From Planctomycetaceae bacterium (GTDB lineage Bacteria; Planctomycetota; Planctomycetia; Planctomycetales; Planctomycetaceae), in NCBI GenBank assembly GCA_019636285.1, contig JAHBXV010000050.1, positions 1 to 39,671 of the forward strand: 39,671 bases of DNA, written 5' to 3'. The position numbers were made by a program, and so were the translations under genes. Shown piece after piece: positions 1 to 8,166 of this stretch (positions are counted from its first letter, which is position 1; each line of letters opens with the position of its first letter). The notes under the pieces are model-generated. The model was not told the DNA's origin. It was given only the letters and a program-made list of their open reading frames with translations, and did no database searches.

Positions 1-2
1 TC

Positions 3-16
3 TGCGGACATCCGCA
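3..16. other. short hairpin after the first gene
   Basis: TGCGGA at 3-8 and TCCGCA at 11-16 form a perfect 6-bp stem with a 2-base spacer, 16 bp past the stop codon of the gene ending at 32. It may be the edge of a larger palindromic repeat cut by the window border, or part of a terminator. No T-run is visible. Confidence 0.3.
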
Positions 17-31
17 ATCCAACGTCCTGCC

Positions 32-604
32 TTATCCCTCTGCGTTAAACCGCTGGAGTGAGAGGACGAAGTGGGGGAGGGTGGGTTGTGGGCCGGGGCC
101 GTGGTTTCGGTCTGTTCCGGTTTGGGTCCATTCTCGTAGCGTGGTCTGGGGTTCGCCGCCGATGGCTTCGGCCATTTCGAGAGTGAAGTAGCGGGCGGGG
201 ATGCCTTGGGTGGGGTCGACGGGTTGACCGGGGTCGACATAGCCAACGAGAGCCGTGAAGTAGGCTTCCCCGGCGGCTTCGGGAGGGGGCATTTCCACCA
301 CGCCGACGGGGTGACCGTTCACGCGTCGCAAATGGACGAGAATTTGAGCCGGGCCGAAATCGGGATTCTCGCCTTGTTGCGAGAATCGTTCGCAGACGGC
401 TGAGTAAACGACTTCGACGAGTTGTTTCGACTCAGCCGATGCGAGCAGTTGCAGATAGCGCAGCGGGTCGTGCAGCGCGAACTCGCGGAGGGCTTCGTGC
501 GTGAAAGCCCGGTGAATGCCGCGCGGCTGGTCGCGCGAGGGTCGCCTCGCCACGTTTGCGTCGGTTCCTTCTCCGCCGGGAACAGATTCACCGAAGTCGG
601 TCAT
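32..604 (-). CDS. conserved hypothetical protein, 190 aa
   Basis: I do not recognise a family. The start ATG at 604 is preferred because an upstream extension to 688 would run into the 3' end of the neighbouring BNR gene (stop at 634). The product has no signal peptide and no clear membrane segment. It has a charged, Gly/Pro-rich N-terminus (about 1-30), then a helical-looking stretch ending in a segment with a HDPLRYLQLL motif (about 40-75), then a mixed alpha/beta part with the motif VEMPPPEAAGEAYF and a segment GIPARYFTLEMA near the C-terminus. It lies 29 bp downstream of the BNR-propeller gene on the same strand and is probably co-transcribed with it. The coding assignment is supported by an undisturbed frame and composition like its neighbours; the function is unknown. 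Confidence 0.7.
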   Translation of the reverse strand: MTDFGESVPGGEGTDANVARRPSRDQPRGIHRAFTHEALREFALHDPLRYLQLLASAESKQLVEVVYSAVCERFSQQGENPDFGPAQILVHLRRVNGHPVGVVEMPPPEAAGEAYFTALVGYVDPGQPVDPTQGIPARYFTLEMAEAIGGEPQTTLREWTQTGTDRNHGPGPQPTLPHFVLSLQRFNAEG

Positions 605-633
605 CGAACTCGTGTCTTTCAAAGGGCAAAACG

Positions 634-1704
634 TCAGGCCAGCTTGGCAACATAGACCGGGGGGAGATGCCAGGGGAGCGCGGTCCACGTGTCGCCGCCG
701 TTCTCGGTCGCGTAGGCGTTTCCGGTGGTCGAGCCGAACAGGAGTTGGTCGCCGGTCTCATCGATGGCGAGCGCGTGTCGAAAGACAAGGTCGTAGCAGT
801 TTTCGGCCGGGAGGCCGTTCGTGAGCACGGTTCCCGTCTTGCCGCCGTCGTCGGTGCGAGTCACCACCAGTCGGCCATCGACGGGAATCCGCATCTCGTC
901 CTTGATGGCCGGGACGAACCAGGCTCGCAGGGGATTCGCCGGATGGACGGCGACCGCGAAGCCGAAGAGAGAGACATCCAGCCCGGTGACTTCTTCCCAG
1001 GAATCGGCACCGTCCGTCGACCGGAAGATGCCGTTGTGATGCTGCACCCAGAGCGTGTCGGGATCGGCCGGGCACTGAACCATCAGATGGGGATCCTGAA
1101 TCTCGGGATTCATCTGTTCGTCGGGGGGCATGAAGTCGGCTCGCATGCCGATTCCGCCGATGGCCCAGGTCTGCCCGCCATCAAAGGTCCGCCAGACGCC
1201 GCCGCATGAGACGGCGATGCGCACATGCTGAGGATCGCGGGGATCGACGCAGATCGAGTGAATGGCCGGCTCATCGGCTCCGCCGCCAAACCACTTGGCG
1301 CGGGACGGATGATTCCAGAGCGGTTCGTTGAGCTGCCAGCTCGCACCCCGGTCGCGGGATTGGAAGAGTCCGCCGGGGATGGTGCCGAGCCAGAGGCCGT
1401 CGTCCACGTTGGGACCAGCCGCCTCGATTGACCAGATCTGCTTAAGGGTCGGAGCCCCTTCGCCTTCTGGGAAAACGGGGACCGCGACTTCGGTCCAGGT
1501 GGCACCGTCGTCGTCGGAGCGGTGGAGCTTGGCGCCAAAGTGGCCCAGATTCAGGGCGGCGTAGATGGCACCATCGCGGGGATCGACGAAGACATAGGAA
1601 ACCGGATGCCCGCGAAAGGCGACATCGGCAATTTCCCAGCTGCCGTTCATTTTTTGCAGCCGAAACAGACCTTTGCGGGTTCCCAGCCAACCGCGATCGC
1701 GCAT
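634..1704 (-). CDS. BNR/Asp-box beta-propeller protein (sialidase-like fold)
   Basis: The 356-aa protein carries at least five Asp-box (BNR) motifs of the form S/T-x-D-x-G-x-T/S-W: SDDDGATW, SRDRGASW, TFDGGQTW, STDGADSW and TENGGDTW. These mark successive blades of a sialidase-type beta-propeller. It starts with WLGTRKGLFRL, the first-blade signature of a large group usually annotated exo-alpha-sialidase or glycosyl hydrolase. There is no signal peptide, so it is probably cytoplasmic. I do not see a convincing sialidase arginine triad, so glycosidase activity is not supported. It follows a MoaD/ThiS-like gene on the same strand; that pairing is, as far as I recall, common in bacterial genomes and suggests a shared but unknown role. 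Confidence is high for the fold and low for the function. Confidence 0.88.
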   Translation of the reverse strand: MRDRGWLGTRKGLFRLQKMNGSWEIADVAFRGHPVSYVFVDPRDGAIYAALNLGHFGAKLHRSDDDGATWTEVAVPVFPEGEGAPTLKQIWSIEAAGPNVDDGLWLGTIPGGLFQSRDRGASWQLNEPLWNHPSRAKWFGGGADEPAIHSICVDPRDPQHVRIAVSCGGVWRTFDGGQTWAIGGIGMRADFMPPDEQMNPEIQDPHLMVQCPADPDTLWVQHHNGIFRSTDGADSWEEVTGLDVSLFGFAVAVHPANPLRAWFVPAIKDEMRIPVDGRLVVTRTDDGGKTGTVLTNGLPAENCYDLVFRHALAIDETGDQLLFGSTTGNAYATENGGDTWTALPWHLPPVYVAKLA

Positions 1705-1733
1705 GGTGAATGTTACTCAAAGGGGTGGAAAGA

Positions 1734-1754
1734 ATGCCGACAGGAGGTCGGCAT
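1734..1754. repeat. short palindrome between propeller and MoaD-like genes
   Basis: ATGCCGAC (1734-1741) and GTCGGCAT (1747-1754) form a perfect 8-bp stem around the loop AGGAG. It lies 30 bp upstream of the propeller start, so it would be transcribed in a read-through mRNA. It may be a REP-type repeat unit or a processing site. Confidence 0.5.
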
Positions 1755-1812
1755 GGCGTTCCAACATCGCGATTTTCCGGACCAAGGGCAACCGGAATTG
1801 CAGCGGCGAATT

Positions 1813-1841
1813 GCTGGGATACGCCTAGCGGCTATCCCAGC
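1813..1841 (-). terminator. hairpin downstream of MoaD/ThiS-like gene
   Basis: GCTGGGATA (1813-1821) pairs with TATCCCAGC (1833-1841). A further GCC/GGC pair inside, with one bulged base, leaves the tetraloop TAGC, giving about 12 paired bases. It sits 18 bp past the stop of the MoaD-like gene on the minus strand. There is no clear U-tract after it, so it may attenuate or protect the 3' end rather than terminate fully. Confidence 0.45.
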
Positions 1842-1858
1842 CTATGATGTTGGCCGAT

Positions 1859-2128
1859 CTATCCGCCGGAAAGGGCCTGGAGGACGTCGATGCGGTCGCC
1901 CGGCGCGACCGCGTCGCTTTGGCGGGTTCGATCCTGGATCAGCGTGCTGTTCAGAAAGATGACCACGTGCTTGCGAACCGCGCCATGGTCGTCGAGCACG
2001 TACCCCCGCGCGGTGGGCATGACTTCGAATGCGGAATTCAGCACCTCGGCGACCGTCGCCCCGGCGAACTCGCCGTCGCGAACGTCGACATGCATGCGCA
2101 GATGAGGGGTGAAGTGGACGAAGGCCAT
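1859..2128 (-). CDS. MoaD/ThiS-family sulfur carrier-like protein
   Basis: The 89-aa product ends exactly in Gly-Gly (ALSGG), the hallmark of beta-grasp sulfur carriers that are adenylated and thiocarboxylated at the C-terminal Gly. The segments VHFTPHLRMHVDVRDGEF, the VAEVLNSAF helix, RGYVLDDHGAVRKHVVIFLN and APGDRIDVLQALSGG match the order expected for MoaD/ThiS. The ATG at 2128 gives the family's usual length; an in-frame extension to 2206 would translate through an interspersed repeat. No E1-like activator (MoeB/ThiF) and no MoaE or ThiG partner lies in the window. The gene is followed by the BNR propeller, so it may serve a pathway other than molybdopterin or thiamine synthesis. The fold is well supported; the pathway is not known. 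Confidence 0.85.
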   Translation of the reverse strand: MAFVHFTPHLRMHVDVRDGEFAGATVAEVLNSAFEVMPTARGYVLDDHGAVRKHVVIFLNSTLIQDRTRQSDAVAPGDRIDVLQALSGG

Positions 2129-2164
2129 GACGGGATTAGTGCTCTGCCGTGATGAAAGATTCGG

Positions 2165-2243
2165 ATGTGTGCCACTGGCTTCGCCAGTGTGCCTTGTTAA
2201 TGCCAATCAAATTAAGGCCCACTGGCAAAGCCAGTGGCACACG
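2165..2243. repeat. CACTGGC-type palindromic repeat, full two-arm copy
   Basis: Two arms (about 2165-2194 and 2214-2243) are inverted copies of each other around the core GTGCCACTGGC. Each arm is itself a hairpin (CACTGGC/GCCAGTG). The intervening 19 bases are AT-richer. This layout is REPIN-like. A closely similar copy is at 19365-19443, and single or split arms occur at 6081-6101, 6218-6245, 13716-13740 and near 15285-15302. Confidence 0.9.
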
Positions 2244-2260
2244 AAGTCAAGCCGTGACCA

Positions 2261-3574
<1,314 letters not shown>

Positions 3575-3588
3575 GCAGCACCTGTTGT

Positions 3589-3667
3589 GAGCGGAAAGCT
3601 GAAAGCGAAAAGCTGAGAGCCAGAAGTAAGAATCTCGATCTGGCTTTCCGCTTTCAGCCTTCCGCTC
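3589..3667. repeat. 79-bp inverted repeat, GCTGAAAGC class
   Basis: The left arm (3589-3621), starting GAGCGGAAAGCTGAAAGC, is an inverted copy of the right arm (3641-3667) with few mismatches. Each arm is built of short degenerate AAAGC units. It fills the gap between the PQQ-like gene stop (3673) and the radical SAM start (3574), so it would fold in the leader of the radical SAM mRNA. Confidence 0.85.
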
Positions 3668-3672
3668 AACCG

Positions 3673-4857
3673 CTATTTGGTCCCGAAGCAATACACTTTG
3701 CCGTCTCGGGACTCCGAGCCAATCACGAGAACGCCTTCGCCGATGGCCGGCGAGGCGGTAATGGGCTTGCCGGCGGAAAACCGCCAGCGTTCCTGGCCGT
3801 CGGCCAGCCCGAGTTCGTACAAGTTGCCGTCACCCGAGCCGATGAAGACGCGATCGCCGATCACGACTGGTGAACTGTCGACGCGAGCCCTGGTTCGAAA
3901 CGTCCAGGCTCCTTCGCCCGTGGCCCGGTTGATGCCATGCACGAGCTTGTCGCGCCCCCCGACCACGACCAGCTTTTCGGTCAATGAGACCGATGAGTGG
4001 TAGGGGAAGTCGCCGCGTGAAGCCTGATACCGCCACTTGACGTCTCCCGTCTTCCAATCGACGGCGACGACTTCGCTGGCATAGGTGCCGACATACAACA
4101 GGCCGTCCGCCACGGCTGGGGAGGCGATGAGGTAGGTCATCAGCGGGATGTCCTTGAACTCCTTGCCGGTCTCGATGTCGATGACCCGCAGGTGTTCGTC
4201 GCAACCGGCGATGAAGGTGTACTTGTCAGCGATCGCCGGGGCGCAGTGGACATAGCCCTGCGTCTCGAACCGCCAAGCCGTCGAGCCGTCCTTGATGTTG
4301 AGACAGTAGAGGTTGTTGTCGTACGACCCGAATATGATCCGCTCGCCGACGACGGCCGCGGCGCTGTAGATTTCGCCGTTGGTCTGCATCGACCAGCGCT
4401 TCTTGCCCGTCGCGCGATCGACCGCATGAAAGACGCCGTCTTCATCGCCGAGGTAGACGGCATCGGCTGTCACGGTGGGAGCGGCTTTGAAGCCCGGCGC
4501 GAACGAGTTGTCCGGAACGACCTCCACGGACTTGTACGACCAGATTTTCTCGCCCGTCCGCTTGTCGAGACAGGCGAGTTCGCCGGAGAGGCAGGGGACA
4601 TAGACCCGGTCGCCGACGATGGCGCTCGTCGCGACGATCTGATCGCCCAGTTCGATTTCCCACAGCTTTTCGAGCTTGTCCGGCAGACTCGACTGGGCCA
4701 CGCCGGTCTGGGACAGGTTGCCCCGAAAACTCGCCCAACTCGAGGAATCGGGAGTCTTCAGTTCCGCGGCTTCGCCCAGGTTGGGCGCGACCAGCAGAAC
4801 CAGCGCCGCGGACCAGCAGAGCCGTCTGGTGCCAGTCCTCAGTCGGTTAACGCACAT
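3673..4857 (-). CDS. secreted PQQ-like beta-propeller repeat protein, 394 aa
   Basis: The N-terminus (about 1-30) is basic, then hydrophobic, and ends in GEAAE, a signal peptide. The mature part is made of PQQ-like blades, seen as repeats of the type G-x-x-Y-x-LD/D-x-x-TG-x-x-x-W: [60 protein letters not shown] and [27 protein letters not shown] near the start is the common planctomycete entry motif. No PQQ-ligating residues can be confirmed, so a scaffold or binding role is as likely as dehydrogenase activity. The start ATG lies 19 bp inside the end of the upstream alcohol dehydrogenase gene, so the two are probably translationally coupled. Confidence 0.9.
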   Translation of the reverse strand: MCVNRLRTGTRRLCWSAALVLLVAPNLGEAAELKTPDSSSWASFRGNLSQTGVAQSSLPDKLEKLWEIELGDQIVATSAIVGDRVYVPCLSGELACLDKRTGEKIWSYKSVEVVPDNSFAPGFKAAPTVTADAVYLGDEDGVFHAVDRATGKKRWSMQTNGEIYSAAAVVGERIIFGSYDNNLYCLNIKDGSTAWRFETQGYVHCAPAIADKYTFIAGCDEHLRVIDIETGKEFKDIPLMTYLIASPAVADGLLYVGTYASEVVAVDWKTGDVKWRYQASRGDFPYHSSVSLTEKLVVVGGRDKLVHGINRATGEGAWTFRTRARVDSSPVVIGDRVFIGSGDGNLYELGLADGQERWRFSAGKPITASPAIGEGVLVIGSESRDGKVYCFGTK

Positions 4858-6023
4858 CGGTACAACTCCTCAAGGGAGGCTGGAGTGACGGGGCGCGGGT
4901 TGAATGTGCCGGTCCATTGTTTCGCGGCCTCGGCGGCCAGTTGCGGCAGTTTGGCCGGGTCGACTTCAAAGGGTGCCAGCGACGAGGGCAAACCCGCCAG
5001 ATTCGCCATGTCGCGGAGCGCGCGGGCGAGCAATTCACCCGCCTGCGGAGAACTTTCAGGACACAAACGCAGGTCGGCCGCGAGTTGTCCATACTGTGCG
5101 GCCACCGTCTGGGCATTGTACCGCACGACGTGCGGCAGCATGATCCCAATTGCGACGCCGTGCGTGATGCCGTAGTGGGCCGTCAGCGGATTGACGAGTG
5201 CATGCGTGGCCCCGAGCATCGAGTTTTCGATCGCCGCACCGGCCAGATGCGCCCCGAGCAACATGGCTCCTCGCGCCGCGCGCGACTGGGGATCGCGGAT
5301 GGACGTGGGATAAGCCTGCGACAACAGTCGCCAGGACCGCCGGCTGAAGAGTTGCGAGATTGGGTTCCGCCGCAGCGTGACATACGATTCGACCGCATGG
5401 CTGATGGCGTCCATGCCCGTTGCCGCGGCAACGCTCGGGGGCATGCTGGCCGTCAGGTCAGGGTCGAGAATGGCGACGCGGCAGGCGGCTTTCTTGTCGC
5501 CGCAGGCCATCTTCGCATGAGTCTCGGCGTCGGCAATCAATGCGTAGGACTGGGCCTCGCTGCCGGTGCCGGCTGTCGTCGGTACGGCGATCAAAGGGAG
5601 CATCGGCTTGGTGGCCTTGCCGGTCCCCCAGTAGTCGCGCATCGCTCCGGCGTTGGTCAGCAGAAAGTTCACGCCCTTGGCGCAGTCCATGGCGCTGCCG
5701 CCGCCGACGGCGATCAGGAAGTCGACATTCGCCGACTTCGCGGCCGCGACACCGCGGTCGACGTCGTCGGTGGTCGGGTTGGGCTGCACGTCGCTGAAGA
5801 CAGTCGTTTCGACACCCGCCGACCGCAGGCTATTCAGGGCGGGTTCGACATGCCCGGCCTGAAGAATTCCCGCATCGGTGACCAGGAGGGCTCGGTGGCC
5901 GCCAGACTCGCGGACCAGTTCGCCCAGTCGCTGAATCGATCCGGCACCGAACACAACTCGGGTGCGCGGATCGAAATCGAATCCGGGCAGGTCATCGTCG
6001 GTCGCGGTAACGGGCGCGGACAT
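4839..6023 (-). CDS. iron-containing (group III) alcohol dehydrogenase
   Basis: The 394-aa enzyme has the family nucleotide-binding motif [10 protein letters not shown] (107-116) and PTTAGTGSE (148-156). Metal ligands fit Asp205, His209, His274 and His288, with the D-x3-H and 14-residue H-H spacing of FucO-type enzymes. It should reduce aldehydes or oxidise alcohols with NAD(P) in the cytoplasm; the substrate is not predictable. ATG at 6023 gives the usual family length; an in-frame TTG at 6128 would translate a REP arm. Upstream (6139-6206) lies a pair of CACAA-TTGTG palindromes shared with the HxlR regulator gene at 38 kb, so induction by an aldehyde or other electrophile through HxlR is plausible. 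The 3' end overlaps the PQQ-like gene by 19 bp. Confidence 0.93.
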   Translation of the reverse strand: MSAPVTATDDDLPGFDFDPRTRVVFGAGSIQRLGELVRESGGHRALLVTDAGILQAGHVEPALNSLRSAGVETTVFSDVQPNPTTDDVDRGVAAAKSANVDFLIAVGGGSAMDCAKGVNFLLTNAGAMRDYWGTGKATKPMLPLIAVPTTAGTGSEAQSYALIADAETHAKMACGDKKAACRVAILDPDLTASMPPSVAAATGMDAISHAVESYVTLRRNPISQLFSRRSWRLLSQAYPTSIRDPQSRAARGAMLLGAHLAGAAIENSMLGATHALVNPLTAHYGITHGVAIGIMLPHVVRYNAQTVAAQYGQLAADLRLCPESSPQAGELLARALRDMANLAGLPSSLAPFEVDPAKLPQLAAEAAKQWTGTFNPRPVTPASLEELYRCALTD

Positions 6024-6080
6024 CGTCGATTCCGGCGGGAAGTGGGCGGTAGGCTCGGTCGCGGTCACCGATTCGGGTGG

Positions 6081-6101
6081 GTGGCACTGGCAGGGCCAGT
6101 G
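6081..6101. repeat. CACTGGC-type repeat, single arm (left of operator)
   Basis: TGGCACTGG and CCAGTG form the hairpin arm of the repeat family seen complete at 2165-2243. The matching second arm is at 6218-6245, with the putative operator pair lying between them. Confidence 0.7.
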
Positions 6102-6138
6102 TCGATTTCCAGGGGCAAGAAGAATCAAGAATTCCTAA

Positions 6139-6206
6139 CACAACCTCTGTGCACTGACGCTCTCGCTGGGATTCTCGCAGGTTTCCGACAGGCACAATCG
6201 GTTGTG
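6139..6206 (-). promoter_or_regulatory. putative HxlR operator pair upstream of the alcohol dehydrogenase
   Basis: Two palindromes occur: CACAA-CCT-CTGTG (6139-6151) and CACAA-TCGG-TTGTG (6193-6206), with centres about 55 bp apart. The second is followed by TCAGGGA. The same two palindromes in the same order, with the same flanking TCAGGGA and centres about 57 bp apart, lie in front of the HxlR-family gene at 38396-38465. The near palindrome proximal to the gene is 116 bp from the dehydrogenase start. Regulation by HxlR is an inference from this shared motif. Confidence 0.6.
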
Positions 6207-6217
6207 TCAGGGATTCC

Positions 6218-6245
6218 AAGGCACACTGGCGGAGCAGTGGCACAC
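6218..6245. repeat. CACTGGC-type repeat, single arm (right of operator)
   Basis: AAGGCACACTGGC followed by a CAGTGGCACAC half repeats the right arm of the full copies at 2214-2243 and 19414-19443. It has lost one base of the inner stem (GGAGCAGTGG where GCCAGTGG is usual). Confidence 0.7.
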
Positions 6246-6302
6246 AAACATGAAGACACGCGAATTCCGCGTCTCGAATTCCCAGCACCTCAGTTTACGC
6301 AA

Positions 6303-6337
6303 CGAGACCGTTTTCGGGGAATTCGAAAACGGTCTCG
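6303..6337 (-). terminator. perfect 14-bp hairpin after PQQ-like gene
   Basis: CGAGACCGTTTTCG (6303-6316) and its exact complement (6324-6337) flank a 7-base loop. It starts 30 bp past the stop of the 560-aa PQQ-like gene on the minus strand. The stem contains an A/T block, but no T-run follows it. It is probably a transcription terminator or a 3' stabilising hairpin. Confidence 0.6.
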
Positions 6338-6366
6338 CGGGGGAAAGTCAGGGAAAGTCGTCCGGG

Positions 6367-8049
6367 CTACTTGCCGGCGGCCACCTTTTCCAGTTGAGCC
6401 CCAGCCTTGATCGCGAACAGCGTCGACTTGTTCGAAATGTACAGGGTGTCATTCGCACAGACCGGCGTGCTGTAGATCGAGTTGACCATGTTCGGCTCCG
6501 CGAGAATGTTCAGCTCTTTGGAAAGCTCGAAGACGGTGATGTCGCCGTCTTCGTCACCGATGAAGACCTTGCCATCCACAATCAGCGGCGAGCCCCACGA
6601 GGCCGCGAACATGTCGTGCGTCCAATAGACGACCGGATGCCCGTCTTCGACCTTCTTCGCATCGACGCAATGGACCAGTCCGCTGAAGTCGGCGATGAAG
6701 ACCAGATCGTCCTTGATGGCCACGCTGCCGATGGTGCGGTGCATGGTTTCTTCAAAGTCGAACTTTCCATTGCCGTTGGTATCGACCTGACTGTAGTGCC
6801 AGACGACCGCCGAGTTCGGGTTGGGCTTCGAGGATTCCCCCTTCTTCGTGTCGACAGCCTGCAAACGCTTGTGCGGCAGCGGCTGACCATCCGAGCCGAG
6901 AGCCAGTTCGGGACTCACGTCGCCGCGCTTGGTGGGGTCGATGCAGTACAGGTGACCGACCCCTTCGCCGTGTTCCGGGTCTTCGCCCACGGCTGCGAAG
7001 ACATGGCCGTCGTAGAAGACCGGCGTTCCGATGAGGTGGTTGCGCGTGGCGCGGCCGCCCAAGAGGTAGATTGACTCTTTCGGGTTGGCGTCGAACTTCC
7101 ACAGCAGCTTGCTGTTTCCCTTGCCGTCGCCGGCCGGGTCGAAGCTGTAGAGCCAGCCGTCGCCCGCGCCGAACACGACCTGCAATTGTCCGCCCGCTTC
7201 AAAGACAGTGGGGGACGACCACTGGCCATGCAGGATGTTGAGTCCGGGGCTGTTATCGGTCCAGGCGACCTTGCCGGTATTTTTGTCCATCACCACGAAG
7301 CTGGCAGCGCGAGGAGCGGGGATGTTGATGTGGGATTCATCGACGCCGTTCGAGGTGTTGACGAAGAGCATGTCGCCCCAGGCGGTCAGCGAGCAACTGC
7401 ACATGTTGTGCTGCGACACGCCGAGTTCGCCCATCAGGTCGTACTGCCAGATGATGTCGGCTTCGTCCTTGTTTTCGTTCGGCTCGGCCTTGAACGGGCC
7501 GTTGTTCACGCCGTCGTGAAAACCATTGGCATCGAGGCAGGTGACTTCGCCGCGGCTGGTGACGTACCAGACGCGATCCCCTTCACAGTAGGCGGTCGAG
7601 CAGATCCCTTGCTGCGGCCAGTCGTGAACGCGGCCAGTCGGCAGTTTGGGGCTGGACGCCTGCCACAGAAACTTGCCATCGGCGGCATCGAACGCGAGCA
7701 GGCAGCCCAGGTCAACATCGCTGGGATAGCGCTTCAGGTAGCCGTTGTTGTTGTTCGTCCCGACGAACACCTTGCCGTTGGCGACCACCGGGTTGCCATA
7801 GGTCTGCGATCCCAGCGGCACCGCGAAAACGACGTTCTCGCCAGACTCGACGTCCCACTCGGTGGGGATGTTTTCGCCCGACGCGGTGTTATTGCGGTAC
7901 GGGCTTCCGCCCCACTGGGGCCAGTCCTTCGCCCCGACGTGCATGCGCGAGATGAAATCGAGCGCCGATGCGACGGGGTCGAATTTCTCCTGAGCCTGAA
8001 GAGGGGCCGATACGGCCAGCAGGCCGATCAGGGCAATCGCGCGTGTCAT
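6367..8049 (-). CDS. secreted PQQ-like propeller protein with EF-hand-like loop, 560 aa
   Basis: A signal peptide (IALIGLLAVSAPLQAQ) begins the protein. DWPQWGGSPYRNN is the usual first-blade motif of planctomycete outer-wing PQQ-like proteins. Blades follow with CLLAFDAADGKFLWQA, VTCLDANG, FVVMDKNTGKVAWT, WLYSFDPAGDG, LYCIDP and VHCVDAKK. Around residues 422-433, DTNGNGKFDFEE matches a calcium-binding EF-hand/dockerin loop (D-x-N-x-N-G-x-x-D/F-x-x-E), inserted between blades. ATG at 8049 is chosen over 8055 because AAGGG then stands at proper distance. It is 117 bp downstream of the 849-aa PQQ-like gene and probably in one transcript with it. It is likely periplasmic or surface-exposed; enzymatic function is unproven. 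Confidence 0.9.
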   Translation of the reverse strand: MTRAIALIGLLAVSAPLQAQEKFDPVASALDFISRMHVGAKDWPQWGGSPYRNNTASGENIPTEWDVESGENVVFAVPLGSQTYGNPVVANGKVFVGTNNNNGYLKRYPSDVDLGCLLAFDAADGKFLWQASSPKLPTGRVHDWPQQGICSTAYCEGDRVWYVTSRGEVTCLDANGFHDGVNNGPFKAEPNENKDEADIIWQYDLMGELGVSQHNMCSCSLTAWGDMLFVNTSNGVDESHINIPAPRAASFVVMDKNTGKVAWTDNSPGLNILHGQWSSPTVFEAGGQLQVVFGAGDGWLYSFDPAGDGKGNSKLLWKFDANPKESIYLLGGRATRNHLIGTPVFYDGHVFAAVGEDPEHGEGVGHLYCIDPTKRGDVSPELALGSDGQPLPHKRLQAVDTKKGESSKPNPNSAVVWHYSQVDTNGNGKFDFEETMHRTIGSVAIKDDLVFIADFSGLVHCVDAKKVEDGHPVVYWTHDMFAASWGSPLIVDGKVFIGDEDGDITVFELSKELNILAEPNMVNSIYSTPVCANDTLYISNKSTLFAIKAGAQLEKVAAGK

Positions 8050-8166
8050 GGTCATCCCTTATGCTCTCGCTGATGAAAGACTGATGTCGGGGGGGATCTT
8101 CAGGAACAACTGGCCGGGATCCCGGGATCGTGGCCGGTTGTCTGTACTCGTTAATCGGGTCCGTCG

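Noticed and set aside
634-1704. True sialidase
   Set aside because: Asp boxes show the fold only; there is no signal peptide and I cannot place the catalytic Arg triad, Tyr and Glu.
2165-2243. CRISPR-like repeat
   Set aside because: The repeats of this class are inverted pairs in separate intergenic gaps, not directly repeated units with regular spacers.
4917-6410. Open frame of 497 codons on the plus strand opposite the alcohol dehydrogenase
   Set aside because: The minus-strand frame has complete dehydrogenase motifs; the plus frame has none and runs through repeats and the operator.
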